A stretch of DNA of 64,000 nucleotides from Arthrobacter sp. MN05-02 (GCA_004001285.1 AP018697.1:3224001-3288000), one strand, 5' to 3'. Counted from the stretch's first letter, positions 1 to 8,899 are shown. Notes: generated by a model from the letters alone, not told the origin. Translations and numbers: made by a program.

Positions 1-1
1 C

Positions 2-340
2 GAGGAGATGCGTGCCTGCCTCGAGCATTTCGACCCCGTGCGCTTCACCCGGCTCAACCAGGACTTCCACAGCGTCCTGTTCGAGAACTGCCCGAACCCG
101 CACATCCTGGACCTCGTGCACCGGGGGTGGTACCGCCTCGCATCGCTACGCTCCTCCACGTTCCGCTTCGTTCCCGGCCGTGCGCACGAGTCGGTGGAGG
201 AACACGACGCCCTCCTCCTGCTCATCGAGGGCGGGGCGGAGGCCGACTCCATCGAACGCGCGGCGAGACTCCATCGCAGCGCCACCCTCGACGCCTATCT
301 CGCGCAGACCGGCGCACACACCAGTGAGGAAATGCCATGA
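2..340 (+). CDS. GntR/FCD-family regulator, C-terminal part (5' end outside window)
   Basis: Only the C-terminal part is inside the window; the reading frame is already open at base 2. It looks like the all-helical FCD ligand-binding domain of GntR-type regulators: an LNQDFHSVLFENCPN stretch carries the Asp/His pair typical of the metal/ligand pocket, and later EEHDALLLLIEGG and RLHRSAT supply further His residues. The N-terminal winged helix cannot be seen. Its stop overlaps the hpaE start (ATGA), so it is probably co-transcribed with and controls the hpa genes. The family call is fairly safe; the ligand (homoprotocatechuate or an intermediate) is inferred from context. Confidence 0.75.
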   Translation, partial: EEMRACLEHFDPVRFTRLNQDFHSVLFENCPNPHILDLVHRGWYRLASLRSSTFRFVPGRAHESVEEHDALLLLIEGGAEADSIERAARLHRSATLDAYLAQTGAHTSEEMP

Positions 341-1878
341 CCAGCCCTGCCGACACGACAACGACACACTACGTACCCGAGGACCTGCCCACCTCCCTCC
401 AGCACTACATCGGCGGCCGCTTCGTCGACTCGGTGGGCGGAGCGACCTTCGAGGTCCTCGACCCGGTGTCCAACACCACCTATGCCACGGCCGCGGCAGG
501 GCAGAAGGAGGACATCGATCTCGCGGTGGCGGCCGCCCGGGAGGCCTTCACCAGCGGGCCCTGGCCCCGCATGAAGCCCCGCGAACGTGCCCGGGTCCTC
601 AACCGGATCGCGGACGCCGTCGAGGGCCAGGAGTCCCGCCTCGCCGAACTCGAGACCTTCGACACCGGGCTGCCCATCACCCAGGCCAGGGGCCAGGCCC
701 TGCGTGCGGCGGAGAACTTCCGGTTCTTCGCGGACCTCATCGTGGCCCAGTTCGACGACGCCATGAAGGTCCCCGGATCGCAGATCAACTACGTGAACCG
801 CAAGCCCATCGGCGTCGCAGGACTCATCACCCCCTGGAACACCCCCTTCATGCTCGAGTCCTGGAAACTCGCACCCGCCCTGGCCACCGGCAACACCGTC
901 GTCCTCAAGCCCGCCGAGTTCACGCCCCTGTCCGCCTCGCTCTGGGCGCAGATCTTCCAGGACGCCGGCCTGCCCGACGGTGTGTTCAACCTCGTCAACG
1001 GACTGGGCGAGGAAGCCGGTGACGCCCTCGTGAAGCACCCCGACGTGCCGCTGATCTCCTTCACGGGCGAGACCACCACCGGCCAGACGATCTTCCGGAA
1101 CGCCGCAGCGAACCTCAAGGGCCTGTCCATGGAACTCGGCGGCAAATCGCCGTGCGTCGTCTTCGCCGACGCGGACCTCGACGCCGCGATCGACTCGGCC
1201 CTGTTCGGGGTGTTCTCCCTCAACGGCGAACGCTGCACGGCGGGCTCGCGCATCCTCGTCGAACGCCCGATCTACGACGAGTTCTGCCGGAAGTACGCGG
1301 CGCGGGCGAAGACCATCGTCGTCGGCGACCCGCACGACCCGACGACCGAGGTCGGGGCCCTCGTGCACCCCGAGCACTACGACAAGGTCGCGGCCTACGT
1401 GGAGATCGGCAAGACCGAAGGTCGGCTCCTCGCCGGCGGCGGACGCCCGGAGCACCTCCCGGAGGGCAACTACATCGCCCCCACCGTCTTCGCCGACGTC
1501 TCCCCCGACGCCCGGATCTTCCAGGAGGAGATCTTCGGCCCCGTCGTCGCCATCACCCCCTTCGACACCGACGCCGAGGCCCTGGCACTGGCCAACAACA
1601 CCCGCTACGGGCTCGCCGCATACATCTGGACGAAGGACCTCACCCGTGCCCACACCTTCTCCAACGACGTCGAGGCCGGGATGGTCTGGCTCAACAGCCA
1701 CAACGTCCGCGACCTCCGCACCCCTTTCGGCGGCGTCAAGGCCTCCGGCCTCGGCCACGAGGGCGGCTACCGCTCCATCGACTTCTACACCGACCAGCAG
1801 GCCGTCCACATCACCCTCGGCACCGTCCACACGCCGAGGTTCGGCAGCATCGACGCCTCCGCCGCCAACGAAGGCTGA
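337..1878 (+). CDS. hpaE: 5-carboxymethyl-2-hydroxymuconate semialdehyde dehydrogenase
   Basis: A 513-residue NAD(P)-dependent aldehyde dehydrogenase of usual length. Visible motifs are FTGETTTGQ in the cofactor region, MELGGKSP with general base Glu266, and NGERCTAGS with nucleophile Cys300. In homoprotocatechuate degradation this enzyme oxidises the ring-cleavage semialdehyde to the dicarboxylate. The substrate assignment rests on the extradiol dioxygenase, hydratase and aldolase that follow. Other HMSDH-type dehydrogenases look similar, so the family is certain and the exact substrate likely. Translation is probably coupled to the upstream regulator through the 4-nt overlap. Confidence 0.88.
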   Translation: MTSPADTTTTHYVPEDLPTSLQHYIGGRFVDSVGGATFEVLDPVSNTTYATAAAGQKEDIDLAVAAAREAFTSGPWPRMKPRERARVLNRIADAVEGQESRLAELETFDTGLPITQARGQALRAAENFRFFADLIVAQFDDAMKVPGSQINYVNRKPIGVAGLITPWNTPFMLESWKLAPALATGNTVVLKPAEFTPLSASLWAQIFQDAGLPDGVFNLVNGLGEEAGDALVKHPDVPLISFTGETTTGQTIFRNAAANLKGLSMELGGKSPCVVFADADLDAAIDSALFGVFSLNGERCTAGSRILVERPIYDEFCRKYAARAKTIVVGDPHDPTTEVGALVHPEHYDKVAAYVEIGKTEGRLLAGGGRPEHLPEGNYIAPTVFADVSPDARIFQEEIFGPVVAITPFDTDAEALALANNTRYGLAAYIWTKDLTRAHTFSNDVEAGMVWLNSHNVRDLRTPFGGVKASGLGHEGGYRSIDFYTDQQAVHITLGTVHTPRFGSIDASAANEG

Positions 1879-1914
1879 CCTCCCACCCCGTCCGCTCGAC
1901 GAAGAGAGACTCCC

Positions 1915-2991
1915 ATGACGAACCCAGTTCCCACGCCCGCCGTTCCCGCTCCGGATATCGTGCGCTGCGCCTACATGGAGATCGTCGTCACCGACCTCGC
2001 ACGCTCACGCGCGTTCTACGTCGACGTCCTCGGCCTGCACGTCACCGAGGAGGACGACGAAGCGATCTACCTGCGCTCCCTCGAGGAGTTCATCCACCAC
2101 AACCTCGTCCTGCGCAAGGGACCCGTCGCCGCCGTCGCCGCCTTCGCCTACCGGGTCAAGTCCCCGGCGGAGGTCGACGCCGCCGAGGCCTACTACAAGG
2201 AACTGGGCTGCCGCACCGAGCGCCGTGCGAACGGCTTCACCAAGGGGGTCGGGGATTCGGTCCGGGTCGAGGACCCGCTGGGCTTCCCCTACGAGTTCTT
2301 CTACGACGTCGAGCACGTCGAACGCCTCACCCAGCGCTACGACCTCTACTCCGCAGGCGAGCTGGTGCGCCTGGACCACTTCAACCAGGTCACCCCCGAC
2401 GTCCCACGCGGCCGGGCGTACCTCGAGGACCTCGGCTTCCGCGTCTCGGAGGACATCCAGGACTCCGACGGCGTCACCTACGCCGCCTGGATGCACCGCA
2501 AGCAGACCGTGCACGACACCGCCTTGACCGGCGGCAACGGACCCCGCATGCACCACGTCGCGTTCGCCACCCACGAGAAGCACAACATCATCCAGATCTG
2601 CGACAAGATGGGCGCACTGCGCATCAGCGACCGCATCGAACGCGGCCCCGGACGCCACGGCGTCTCCAACGCCTTCTACCTCTACATCCTGGACCCGGAC
2701 GACCACCGCATCGAGATCTACACCCAGGACTACTACACCGGCGACCCCGACAACCCCACCATCACCTGGGACGTCCACGACAACCAGCGCCGCGACTGGT
2801 GGGGCAACGCCGTCGTCCCGTCCTGGTACACCGAGGCCTCCCTCGTCCTGGACCTCGACGGCAATCCCCAGCCCGTCATCGAGCGGAACGAACCGAGCGA
2901 GCAGACCGTGACCGTCGGCGCCGACGGCTTCTCCTACACCCGCAAGGACGGCGCCGAGGCCGAGGGCTTCAAACTCGGCGCGCAGCTGTAA
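1915..2991 (+). CDS. hpaD: 3,4-dihydroxyphenylacetate 2,3-dioxygenase (extradiol, VOC fold)
   Basis: A 358-residue type I extradiol dioxygenase with two VOC modules. The predicted metal ligands are His155 (in LDHFNQ), His214 (in MHHVAF) and Glu267 (in RIEIYTQ). These are the numbers known for the Arthrobacter globiformis Mn(II) homoprotocatechuate dioxygenase MndD, which strongly supports function. Expected reaction: proximal meta cleavage of 3,4-dihydroxyphenylacetate to 5-carboxymethyl-2-hydroxymuconate semialdehyde. A GAAGAGA ribosome site precedes the ATG. It lies 36 nt after hpaE and 2 nt before hpaH, in one operon. Whether Mn or Fe is used cannot be read from sequence alone. Confidence 0.92.
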   Translation: MTNPVPTPAVPAPDIVRCAYMEIVVTDLARSRAFYVDVLGLHVTEEDDEAIYLRSLEEFIHHNLVLRKGPVAAVAAFAYRVKSPAEVDAAEAYYKELGCRTERRANGFTKGVGDSVRVEDPLGFPYEFFYDVEHVERLTQRYDLYSAGELVRLDHFNQVTPDVPRGRAYLEDLGFRVSEDIQDSDGVTYAAWMHRKQTVHDTALTGGNGPRMHHVAFATHEKHNIIQICDKMGALRISDRIERGPGRHGVSNAFYLYILDPDDHRIEIYTQDYYTGDPDNPTITWDVHDNQRRDWWGNAVVPSWYTEASLVLDLDGNPQPVIERNEPSEQTVTVGADGFSYTRKDGAEAEGFKLGAQL

Positions 2992-2993
2992 CC

Positions 2994-3779
2994 ATGCTGG
3001 ACGACGCGACGATCGAGGCCATCGCCGATGAGCTGCTGAAGGCCGGCCGGAGCCGGGTTCCCGTTCCGCTGCTGACCGCCCGGTACCCGGGGATGACGGT
3101 GGAGGATTCCTACGCCGTCCAGCGGTTGTGGCGGCAGCGCAACGAGGACGCCGGGCGAACGCTCGTGGGCCGGAAGATCGGCCTCACGAGCAGGGCCATG
3201 CAGGCCGCGACCGGCATCACCGAACCCGACTACGGGGCGATCTTCGACGACATGGTCCTCGAGACCGGCTGTACCGTGCCGTGGGACCGCTACACGCACC
3301 CGCGGGTCGAGGTGGAGCTGGCGTTCGTCCTGAAAGCCGACCTCGCCGGGCCGGGCTGCACGATCTTCGACGTCCTGAACGCCACCGACTACGTGGTGCC
3401 CGCTTTGGAGATCCTGGACTCCCGCATCACGATGGAGGGCCGGACCATCGTGGACACCATCTCCGACAACGCCGCCATGGGCGCCATGGTCGTCGGCGGA
3501 CGCCCGGTGCGTCCCGACGCCGTGGACCTGCGCTGGGTCTCCGCGATCCTCTACAAGAACCAGGTCGTCGAGGAGACCGGGGTCGCCGCCGGAGTCCTCG
3601 ATCATCCGGCAGCGGGCGTGCACTGGCTCGCCAACAAGATCGCCGCCCACGGTGACGGCTTGAAGGCCGGGGACATCATCCTCGCCGGCTCCTTCACCCG
3701 ACCCCTGTGGGTCCACGCGGGCGACACCGTCCACGCCGACTACGGAGCATTGGGAGCCGTCACGTGCCACTTCCATTAG
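2994..3779 (+). CDS. hpaH: 2-oxo-hept-4-ene-1,7-dioate hydratase
   Basis: A 261-residue protein of the HpaH/MhpD hydratase family (FAH-like fold). Recognisable segments are GRKIGLTSRAMQ and TEPDYGAIFDDM near the N-terminus, PRVEVELAFVL with acidic metal ligands, and the C-terminal DTVHADYGALGAV. It hydrates the dienoate formed after decarboxylation in the homoprotocatechuate pathway, feeding the aldolase encoded next. The ATG is 2 nt after the hpaD stop. The reading frame stays open far upstream only as a shadow of hpaE and hpaD. A homologous decarboxylase is the main alternative, but the gene order favours the hydratase. Confidence 0.85.
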   Translation: MLDDATIEAIADELLKAGRSRVPVPLLTARYPGMTVEDSYAVQRLWRQRNEDAGRTLVGRKIGLTSRAMQAATGITEPDYGAIFDDMVLETGCTVPWDRYTHPRVEVELAFVLKADLAGPGCTIFDVLNATDYVVPALEILDSRITMEGRTIVDTISDNAAMGAMVVGGRPVRPDAVDLRWVSAILYKNQVVEETGVAAGVLDHPAAGVHWLANKIAAHGDGLKAGDIILAGSFTRPLWVHAGDTVHADYGALGAVTCHFH

Positions 3780-4567
3780 GACCCACCTTCGCCCAGATAC
3801 TTGCTGCGTCCGACCGCCCACTGGCCGGCATGTGGGTGTGCTCCGGCAGCCCGCTCGTGGCGGAGATCTGCGCCGGCTCAGGACTCGACTGGCTGTTGAT
3901 CGACGCCGAGCACAGCCCCAACGGACTCGAATCGATCCTCGCCCAGCTCCAGGCCGTCTCCGGTTACCCCGTCCACACGCTCGTCCGGCCACCGGTCAAC
4001 GACACCGTGCTCATCAAGCAGTACCTCGACCTCGGCGTCCAGAACCTCCTCATCCCCATGGTGAACACCGTCGCCGACGCGGAAGCCGCCGTCGCCGCCA
4101 CCCGCTACCCGCCCGAGGGCGTCCGCGGCGTCGGTTCGGCGCTGGCCCGCGCCGCCCGCTGGAACAGGATCCCTGACTACCTCGGCTCCGCTGCCGGGAC
4201 GATCAGCGTCACGGTCCAGATCGAATCCACGACCGCCGTCGAGGCTGTCGAGGACATCCTCGCCGTCGACGGCGTCGACGCCATCTTCCTGGGCCCCTCC
4301 GACCTCGCAGCGTCCATGGGACTCCTCGGCCGGCAGGAACACCCCGACGTACGCACCGCCGTCGAGCGCTGCCTCGCAGCAGCCCACCGAGCCGGGAAAC
4401 CTGCCGGGGTCAACGCGTTCACCCCGGACACCGCCCGGAGCTACCTCGACACCGGGGCGTCCTTCATCCTCGTCGGCGCCGACGTCGCCCTCCTCGCCCG
4501 CGGATCCGAAGCGCTCGCCACCGCATATCTTCCGGTGCGCAGGGACGACTCGCCGTCCAGCTATTGA
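3764..4567 (+). CDS. hpaI: 4-hydroxy-2-oxoheptanedioate aldolase (class II, HpcH/HpaI)
   Basis: A 267-residue HpcH/HpaI aldolase. It starts at a GTG that overlaps the end of hpaH by 16 nt, chosen because PLGPTFAQIL begins the conserved domain. Key segments are LLIDAEHSPN with the catalytic acid/base, QNLLIPMVNTVADAEAAV, RGVGSALARAARW, VQIESTTAVEAV (metal Glu) and AIFLGPSDLAASMG (metal Asp). It splits 4-hydroxy-2-oxoheptanedioate to pyruvate and succinic semialdehyde. It is the last gene of the visible hpa operon. No isomerase/decarboxylase (HpaG/HpaF) is in view; these may lie upstream of the window. Confidence 0.9.
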   Translation: MPLPLGPTFAQILAASDRPLAGMWVCSGSPLVAEICAGSGLDWLLIDAEHSPNGLESILAQLQAVSGYPVHTLVRPPVNDTVLIKQYLDLGVQNLLIPMVNTVADAEAAVAATRYPPEGVRGVGSALARAARWNRIPDYLGSAAGTISVTVQIESTTAVEAVEDILAVDGVDAIFLGPSDLAASMGLLGRQEHPDVRTAVERCLAAAHRAGKPAGVNAFTPDTARSYLDTGASFILVGADVALLARGSEALATAYLPVRRDDSPSSY

Positions 4568-4817
4568 GAGCGCATCCGGGAACCGCCAGCGCCGTTGATC
4601 GGCCCTCCCCGTCCGAACCGCGTCGAACGGGATACGCCCCGCCGTCCCCTGCCCACGTGCATCGGGGGCGATCATGGCGGGGCGGCCGCCTTGACGGAGG
4701 AGCGTAGTATCAGGGGTACGCGGTCCAGACACAGGCCGTACTCTTGGTTTCTTCTTGACGGTGCCCGTAGCAACCGCATCCATGGCAGAGCACGATCCCC
4801 GATAGGGGCAGTGCAGC

Positions 4818-5159
4818 ATGAACGACGACGTAGAACCGTACCACCGGATCCCCGATCGCACCGCGCCGGATCCCGGACCCGATGACGCACCCGCAGCACG
4901 CGCGAGGCATCTGGTCGATGACTGGGCCCGGCTGATCCACGCCACCCTGTGCCCCGAACAGGCCCTGCCCCTTCCCCGACCCGTGCAGATCGCCACGGGC
5001 ATCATCATGGGCAACCAGCGCTGCACCGTGCACCAGGCCCACGCCCTGCTGCTCCGCGCAGCGTGCGCACGTCAGGTCCCCGCGGGCCGGGTCGCGGAGG
5101 ACATCATCTCGAACACGCGGGATCCCGTCCGGCCCGGCACACGCGGCACGCCCTTCTGA
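4818..5159 (+). CDS. Small ANTAR-domain protein
   Basis: A 113-residue protein whose second half (about 55-98) reads as an ANTAR RNA-binding helix bundle: IATGIIMGNQRCTVHQAHALLLRAA matches the pattern of the clearer ANTAR domain at 6268-7044. The first ~50 residues are acidic/proline-rich with no recognisable sensor. ANTAR proteins act as antiterminators on two-hexaloop RNAs; the target here is unknown. The spacing and the nearby ANTAR gene suggest a shared regulatory neighbourhood. Confidence 0.6.
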   Translation: MNDDVEPYHRIPDRTAPDPGPDDAPAARARHLVDDWARLIHATLCPEQALPLPRPVQIATGIIMGNQRCTVHQAHALLLRAACARQVPAGRVAEDIISNTRDPVRPGTRGTPF

Positions 5160-5287
5160 TCGACCCGGACTCCACCCCTCCCTCCTCTCTTGTCCGGGGG
5201 CGATCTGCACCACGACAGCAGCCCTGCCCCTTCCGCCACAGGTGGTCGCCGCACCTCCCATTCCTTCTCGTAGGACGGACCCCGCGC

Positions 5288-6046
5288 ATGAGCGCAGAAC
5301 CCATCGACACCATCACCCCGATCTCCTCACCCGCCGCACCGCCGGTAGCAGTACCAGGACAGGTCCCGCCCGGCGCTGCAGCCACCGCATCGACGGCGGC
5401 CGTTCGGGATCAGCCCCGCCCGCGCCTCGAGGCCGTACCCGGTCGCGATACGGCGGACGGAATCGACGGAGCGGAGCGCGCCACACCGAAGGGGGTGTCC
5501 TGGGACGGCGAGTCGGAGCTTTCCGTGGTCCCGACCCGGGTACTCAGGATGATGTGCAACAGCGCGTTCAAGGAACTGGACGTCGACTACCCGGCATGGG
5601 GTGCAGTCGACCGCTACCGGATCCTCGTTGCCGCGAGCGAAGAGCGCGCGGCTTCCGCAGCCGGACGCGGCCCGCACGAAGCGGTTCCTGCCGTTGCCCG
5701 GGAGGCCTTCCGCGACAACACGGTGGTGTCCCGCTTCGAACTGTTCCTGGACGGGAGGCTCGCCGGGTACGCGAAGTACACCCTGGTCGCGGGTCTGCTC
5801 ACCGTGGATCTCCTGTTCGTTCCCACCGCCTTCCGTGGCCTGGGGTTCGAGGACACCATCCTGAGGCTGGTGTCCCTCAGTGCACACAAGCGGCGTCTGG
5901 CACTGGTGCTGCGGTGCCGCGAGGCCCCGGTCTTCGTCCGGGACAATCCCTCCTATGCCGCGCTGCTCCCCCGGACTGTAGGCACTCCTGGGACTGTGGA
6001 GCGGGTCCCGGACGAGCGTGCGGAACCGGACTTGATCGAAAACTGA
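5288..6046 (+). CDS. GNAT-like protein with disordered N-terminal extension
   Basis: A 252-residue protein. Residues 1-80 are Pro/Ala-rich and probably disordered. From about 160 onward it resembles a short GNAT (YidJ-type) fold: DGRLAGYAKYTLVAGLLTVDLLFVP, then FRGLGFEDTIL in place of the acetyl-CoA loop, then a RDNPSYAALLP end typical of the family. The Q/RxxGxG/A loop is degenerate, so acetyltransferase activity is uncertain. The ATG at 5288 is preferred over the open frame upstream, which reads through the preceding ANTAR gene in another frame. It lies between two ANTAR genes. Confidence 0.5.
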   Translation: MSAEPIDTITPISSPAAPPVAVPGQVPPGAAATASTAAVRDQPRPRLEAVPGRDTADGIDGAERATPKGVSWDGESELSVVPTRVLRMMCNSAFKELDVDYPAWGAVDRYRILVAASEERAASAAGRGPHEAVPAVAREAFRDNTVVSRFELFLDGRLAGYAKYTLVAGLLTVDLLFVPTAFRGLGFEDTILRLVSLSAHKRRLALVLRCREAPVFVRDNPSYAALLPRTVGTPGTVERVPDERAEPDLIEN

Positions 6047-6267
6047 GGATTTGTTCCGGGTTGTGGCGAGGGTGATCCGTGAGACTGGAGGAACGCAGCA
6101 GGAAGACCCGGAAACGCCCGTGTCCATGCCGTGGATGCAGGAATGCCCGTGTGGACGTGGCGTTCTCCTCCTCGGTCGGGAAGCCTGCCTCGGCGGACAT
6201 TGACCCATCGGTACTGCCGTACCCTTCCCCAGGGCGCCGGCACTGTTCTCACAGGAGTTCGACACGC

Positions 6268-7044
6268 ATGGCCGGGAGCACCGACCCCCAGGACTACACC
6301 AGCGACATCTACGACCTGATGCTCGCGCACCAGGGTGTGCAGGAGTTCCTCGACGCCGTGGTCCGGCTCTCGGCCACGATCATGGCTCCGGCCGACGTGG
6401 TCTCGGGCATCACCTACCGGAACGGCCGGCGCATGGTGACGCTGGTGAGCAGCGTCCCCGAGGTCGATGTCCTGGATGAGCTGCAGTACGACGCCGGCGA
6501 CGGGCCCTGTCTCACCGCCCTGAATACCGGAACCACCGCCGTGGTCGATGATGCCGATGTGGACCAGCGGTGGCGCGGATACCTGCGATCGGTCGCCGAT
6601 CACGGCTATCTCTCGATGATGGGGATGCCTCTTCCCCTCCGTGCCAGGAACGACGGCAGGGGCGGCGGCAGGAGTGCGGGTGCGGCGAGCATCAACTTCT
6701 ACGGCGCCGACCGCGCGGTGTTCACGCCCGAGCGGCAGCGGATCGCCGAAGCATTCGCGGCCTCAGCCGGTGCCGCGCTGAGCCTGATCGTGAAGGTCAA
6801 CGACACCAGCGAGCAGAACGCGCACATGGTCGCAGCCACGGAGACCCGGTCTGCCATCGATGTCGCTGTGGGGATCATCATGGCCCAGAACCGCTGCAGC
6901 CAGCAGGAGGCGTTCCGGATCCTGCGAAGCTCGTCGAACAATCAGAACGTCAAGGTCCACACCCTGGCCCAGCTCATCCTCGAACGGGCCTCGAACCCGG
7001 CCCCGGCAGTCCCGCACACCGAGAACACCGCCCAGAACCACTGA
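6268..7044 (+). CDS. GAF-ANTAR domain transcription antitermination regulator
   Basis: A 258-residue protein. Residues about 15-170 form a GAF sensor (YDAGDGPCLTAL and INFYGADRAVFTPER are typical). Residues about 190-245 form an ANTAR domain (IDVAVGIIMAQNRCSQQEAF, then VHTLAQLILERA). This two-domain layout is common in actinobacteria, where the GAF part senses a small ligand and ANTAR binds nascent RNA. The ATG at 6268 follows an ACAGGAG site; the frame is open upstream but not needed. The target RNA is unknown. Confidence 0.85.
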   Translation: MAGSTDPQDYTSDIYDLMLAHQGVQEFLDAVVRLSATIMAPADVVSGITYRNGRRMVTLVSSVPEVDVLDELQYDAGDGPCLTALNTGTTAVVDDADVDQRWRGYLRSVADHGYLSMMGMPLPLRARNDGRGGGRSAGAASINFYGADRAVFTPERQRIAEAFAASAGAALSLIVKVNDTSEQNAHMVAATETRSAIDVAVGIIMAQNRCSQQEAFRILRSSSNNQNVKVHTLAQLILERASNPAPAVPHTENTAQNH

Positions 7045-7119
7045 ACCCCTCCCGGTGCTGCGCGCGGCAGGTCCAGCACAACCGACGTCGCGGCGGCCGG
7101 ACGTTCGGAACGGGAAATG

Positions 7120-7389
7120 TCAGCCGGCGCTCGGGACGCTTGCCGGCGGAACCGCCGGCAGAATGTCGTCGAGGCTGAGCAGGGGCGGCTGGTCGACGGA
7201 TTCCTTCAACTCGAGAATCTCCTCCGGATCGAGGTCCACGACCTCCGCGATGACCTCCGGGGCTTCTCCGTGCTCGAGGGCGACGACGATGGCCTCCTTG
7301 AGGTTCAGCTCAGCGTGATCCAGTTCGAACGCCGCTGCTTCCTTGTCCGCCGCTGCGACGGCGAGTTGATGGCGATCCTCTGCTGACAT
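7120..7389 (-). CDS. Small acidic protein of unknown function
   Basis: An 89-residue acidic protein (starts MSAEDRHQLA) with two predicted helices rich in Ala/Glu. The middle (APEVIAEVVDLDPEEILEL) could be a small helical hairpin or HTH-like unit. The internal ATG at 7389 is preferred because AAGGG lies just upstream; the frame extends further 5' with poor coding character. No family is recognised with certainty. It lies next to the HPr-like gene on the same strand, about 220 nt downstream of it. Confidence 0.5.
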   Translation of the reverse strand: MSAEDRHQLAVAAADKEAAAFELDHAELNLKEAIVVALEHGEAPEVIAEVVDLDPEEILELKESVDQPPLLSLDDILPAVPPASVPSAG

Positions 7390-7611
7390 CTGTACCCAGC
7401 CCTTCTTGAACTTCGGTCGGTCGACACGGCCGCTCCACCGCATCCGACCTCTCGATCCGGCGTCGCCACTGGTGTCCAGTTGTATCCCCCATTGTGCCTG
7501 TACGGCACCGCCTCCGCACCGCCTGAACAGCGCCCTGATCGGCCAGGCCGAGGGAATCCTGATGGAACGCTCCAAGATGCCGCCTTCACCCTGCACTCCG
7601 TCGCGATACCG

Positions 7612-7875
7612 TCAGTCGACGTCGGTGAGTACGGCCACCAGGGCGGCCACTGTCTTCTCGGCGCCGGGCCCGTCACAGCTGATGGTCACGACTTCATCGG
7701 TACCGGCACCGAGGCTGAGGATCGACGTGACCTGCGATGCATCGACGGAGTGGTTCGGGTCGGACGCGAGACGGAGGAACACCCTCCCGCTGAAGCCATC
7801 GGCGATCGCGGCGATGCGGACTGCGAGCATGGCATGGACCCCGCGCGGATTGGCGACGACGACGCTTACCTCCAC
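7612..7875 (-). CDS. HPr-like phosphocarrier domain protein with altered regulatory residues
   Basis: An 87-residue protein of HPr length if the GTG at 7875 is used; that GTG follows a strong GGGAGGAGG site. The active-site region reads NPRGVHAML, so the phosphorylatable His is kept but the HPr Arg17 is Met. The region around Ser46 reads VDASQVTSILSLGAG, aligning a Gln at the HPr-kinase serine. The rest (SLGAG, VVTISCDGPGAEKTVAAL) follows the HPr fold. It could be a DhaM/NPr-type carrier or a degenerate one. No EI or EII gene is adjacent. Confidence 0.7.
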   Translation of the reverse strand: MEVSVVVANPRGVHAMLAVRIAAIADGFSGRVFLRLASDPNHSVDASQVTSILSLGAGTDEVVTISCDGPGAEKTVAALVAVLTDVD

Positions 7876-8058
7876 GACTGTTCCTCCTCCCGCCCGGGAT
7901 CCTGGCCCCCTCGACACTGTCATCTAATTATCACCGTTCGTGTTCCCCGCGGCATTTCACCGTTTCCCCTCGAGGACATGGCTCTGCCGTACGGCAGGGC
8001 CATGCAGGGTGACCAGCTCCACGCCCCTTCCCGGACCACCAGCCATCAGACTGTCCCT

Positions 8059-8754
8059 ATGGAGTGGACGCGTGCAAAGGATTGGCTGATCGGCGCTACG
8101 GGGATGGCACTCGTCCTGGGGGTCGCGCTCGCAATCCTCTGGTGGGGGGTGAGCGAACCGGCGGGAGCAGGCGGGCCGGGACCTGCGCAGACAGCGCCGG
8201 CCGGAGCTGAGGACCCATCGGCAACACGCCCCGCGACCCTGCTCGAGGACGAGACGTGGCTCGCCGACCTCGTACTGGAGGCCGGGACGGTCGTGACCCC
8301 GGACTCGACGCTCCGCGATGTCCGGGCCGTCGGGCAGGACGTGGTCGTGGGACCGGACGGGTCGGTGGCCGCCCGGCTGGTCGTGGACGCGACCGTGCCG
8401 TTCGGAGTCGTGGCCGATGAGCTCGGCGACGGGGCCGTGGTCCGCGCTGCCGGCGGCGGCCAAGCCACAGTGGTCCGTACCGTGAACGCCCTGGGCCGCG
8501 AGGTGCGTGTCACCGCGACCGGGACGGTCGACGTCCAGGCCGGCAGGCTGGTTCTGGAGCCACGCTCGATCGACATCGGTGGGCCGGATTTCCTCTCCGA
8601 TGCCACCGCCGCCGTCGTCAGGCGGTTCGTGACCATCGAGCACGATATCGACGGCCTGCCCGCCGGCCTCGAGCTGGAGGGGGTCACGGTCCGGACCGAC
8701 GGCTTCCACGCGAACCTCCGAGGCTCGGATGTCAGGCTTGCTCCCTGGTCCTAG
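8059..8754 (+). CDS. LmeA-like (DUF2993) membrane-anchored protein
   Basis: A 231-residue protein. It has a short cytoplasmic start, one transmembrane helix at about residues 13-33 (GMALVLGVALAILWWGV), a Pro/Ala-rich linker, then a lipid-binding-like DUF2993 domain. That domain includes VDATVPFGVVADEL, the RSIDIGG segment and LPAGLELEGVTV near the end. In mycobacteria LmeA acts in lipomannan elongation in the envelope; the same role here is inference. The ATG at 8059 was chosen because the membrane segment starts just after it. It diverges from the HPr-like gene. Confidence 0.65.
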   Translation: MEWTRAKDWLIGATGMALVLGVALAILWWGVSEPAGAGGPGPAQTAPAGAEDPSATRPATLLEDETWLADLVLEAGTVVTPDSTLRDVRAVGQDVVVGPDGSVAARLVVDATVPFGVVADELGDGAVVRAAGGGQATVVRTVNALGREVRVTATGTVDVQAGRLVLEPRSIDIGGPDFLSDATAAVVRRFVTIEHDIDGLPAGLELEGVTVRTDGFHANLRGSDVRLAPWS

Positions 8755-8899
8755 GTGGACTGCTCAGGGACGTCGGTCGATGTGTGATGTCGCGAAATGA
8801 CGAAGACCTCCTGTGGCGGGTGGGGCTGTCCATGTCGCGTCTCCTCACCCCGGAGATCTTCGTGTCTCACGCCGATGCTGTCCGCGCTAGGCTCCGAGC

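Noticed and set aside
295..1830. Long open frame on the minus strand opposite hpaE (511 residues)
   Set aside because: Asp/Val/Gly-rich shadow typical of the antisense of GC-rich genes; the plus strand has clear aldehyde dehydrogenase motifs.
1152..2993. Plus-strand frame extending hpaH upstream by some 610 residues
   Set aside because: Arg/Pro-rich shadow of hpaE and hpaD; the hydratase starts at 2994.
4568..4817. Possible small gene or terminator between hpaI and the ANTAR gene
   Set aside because: No ribosome site with sensible coding sequence and no strong hairpin with a T-run was found.
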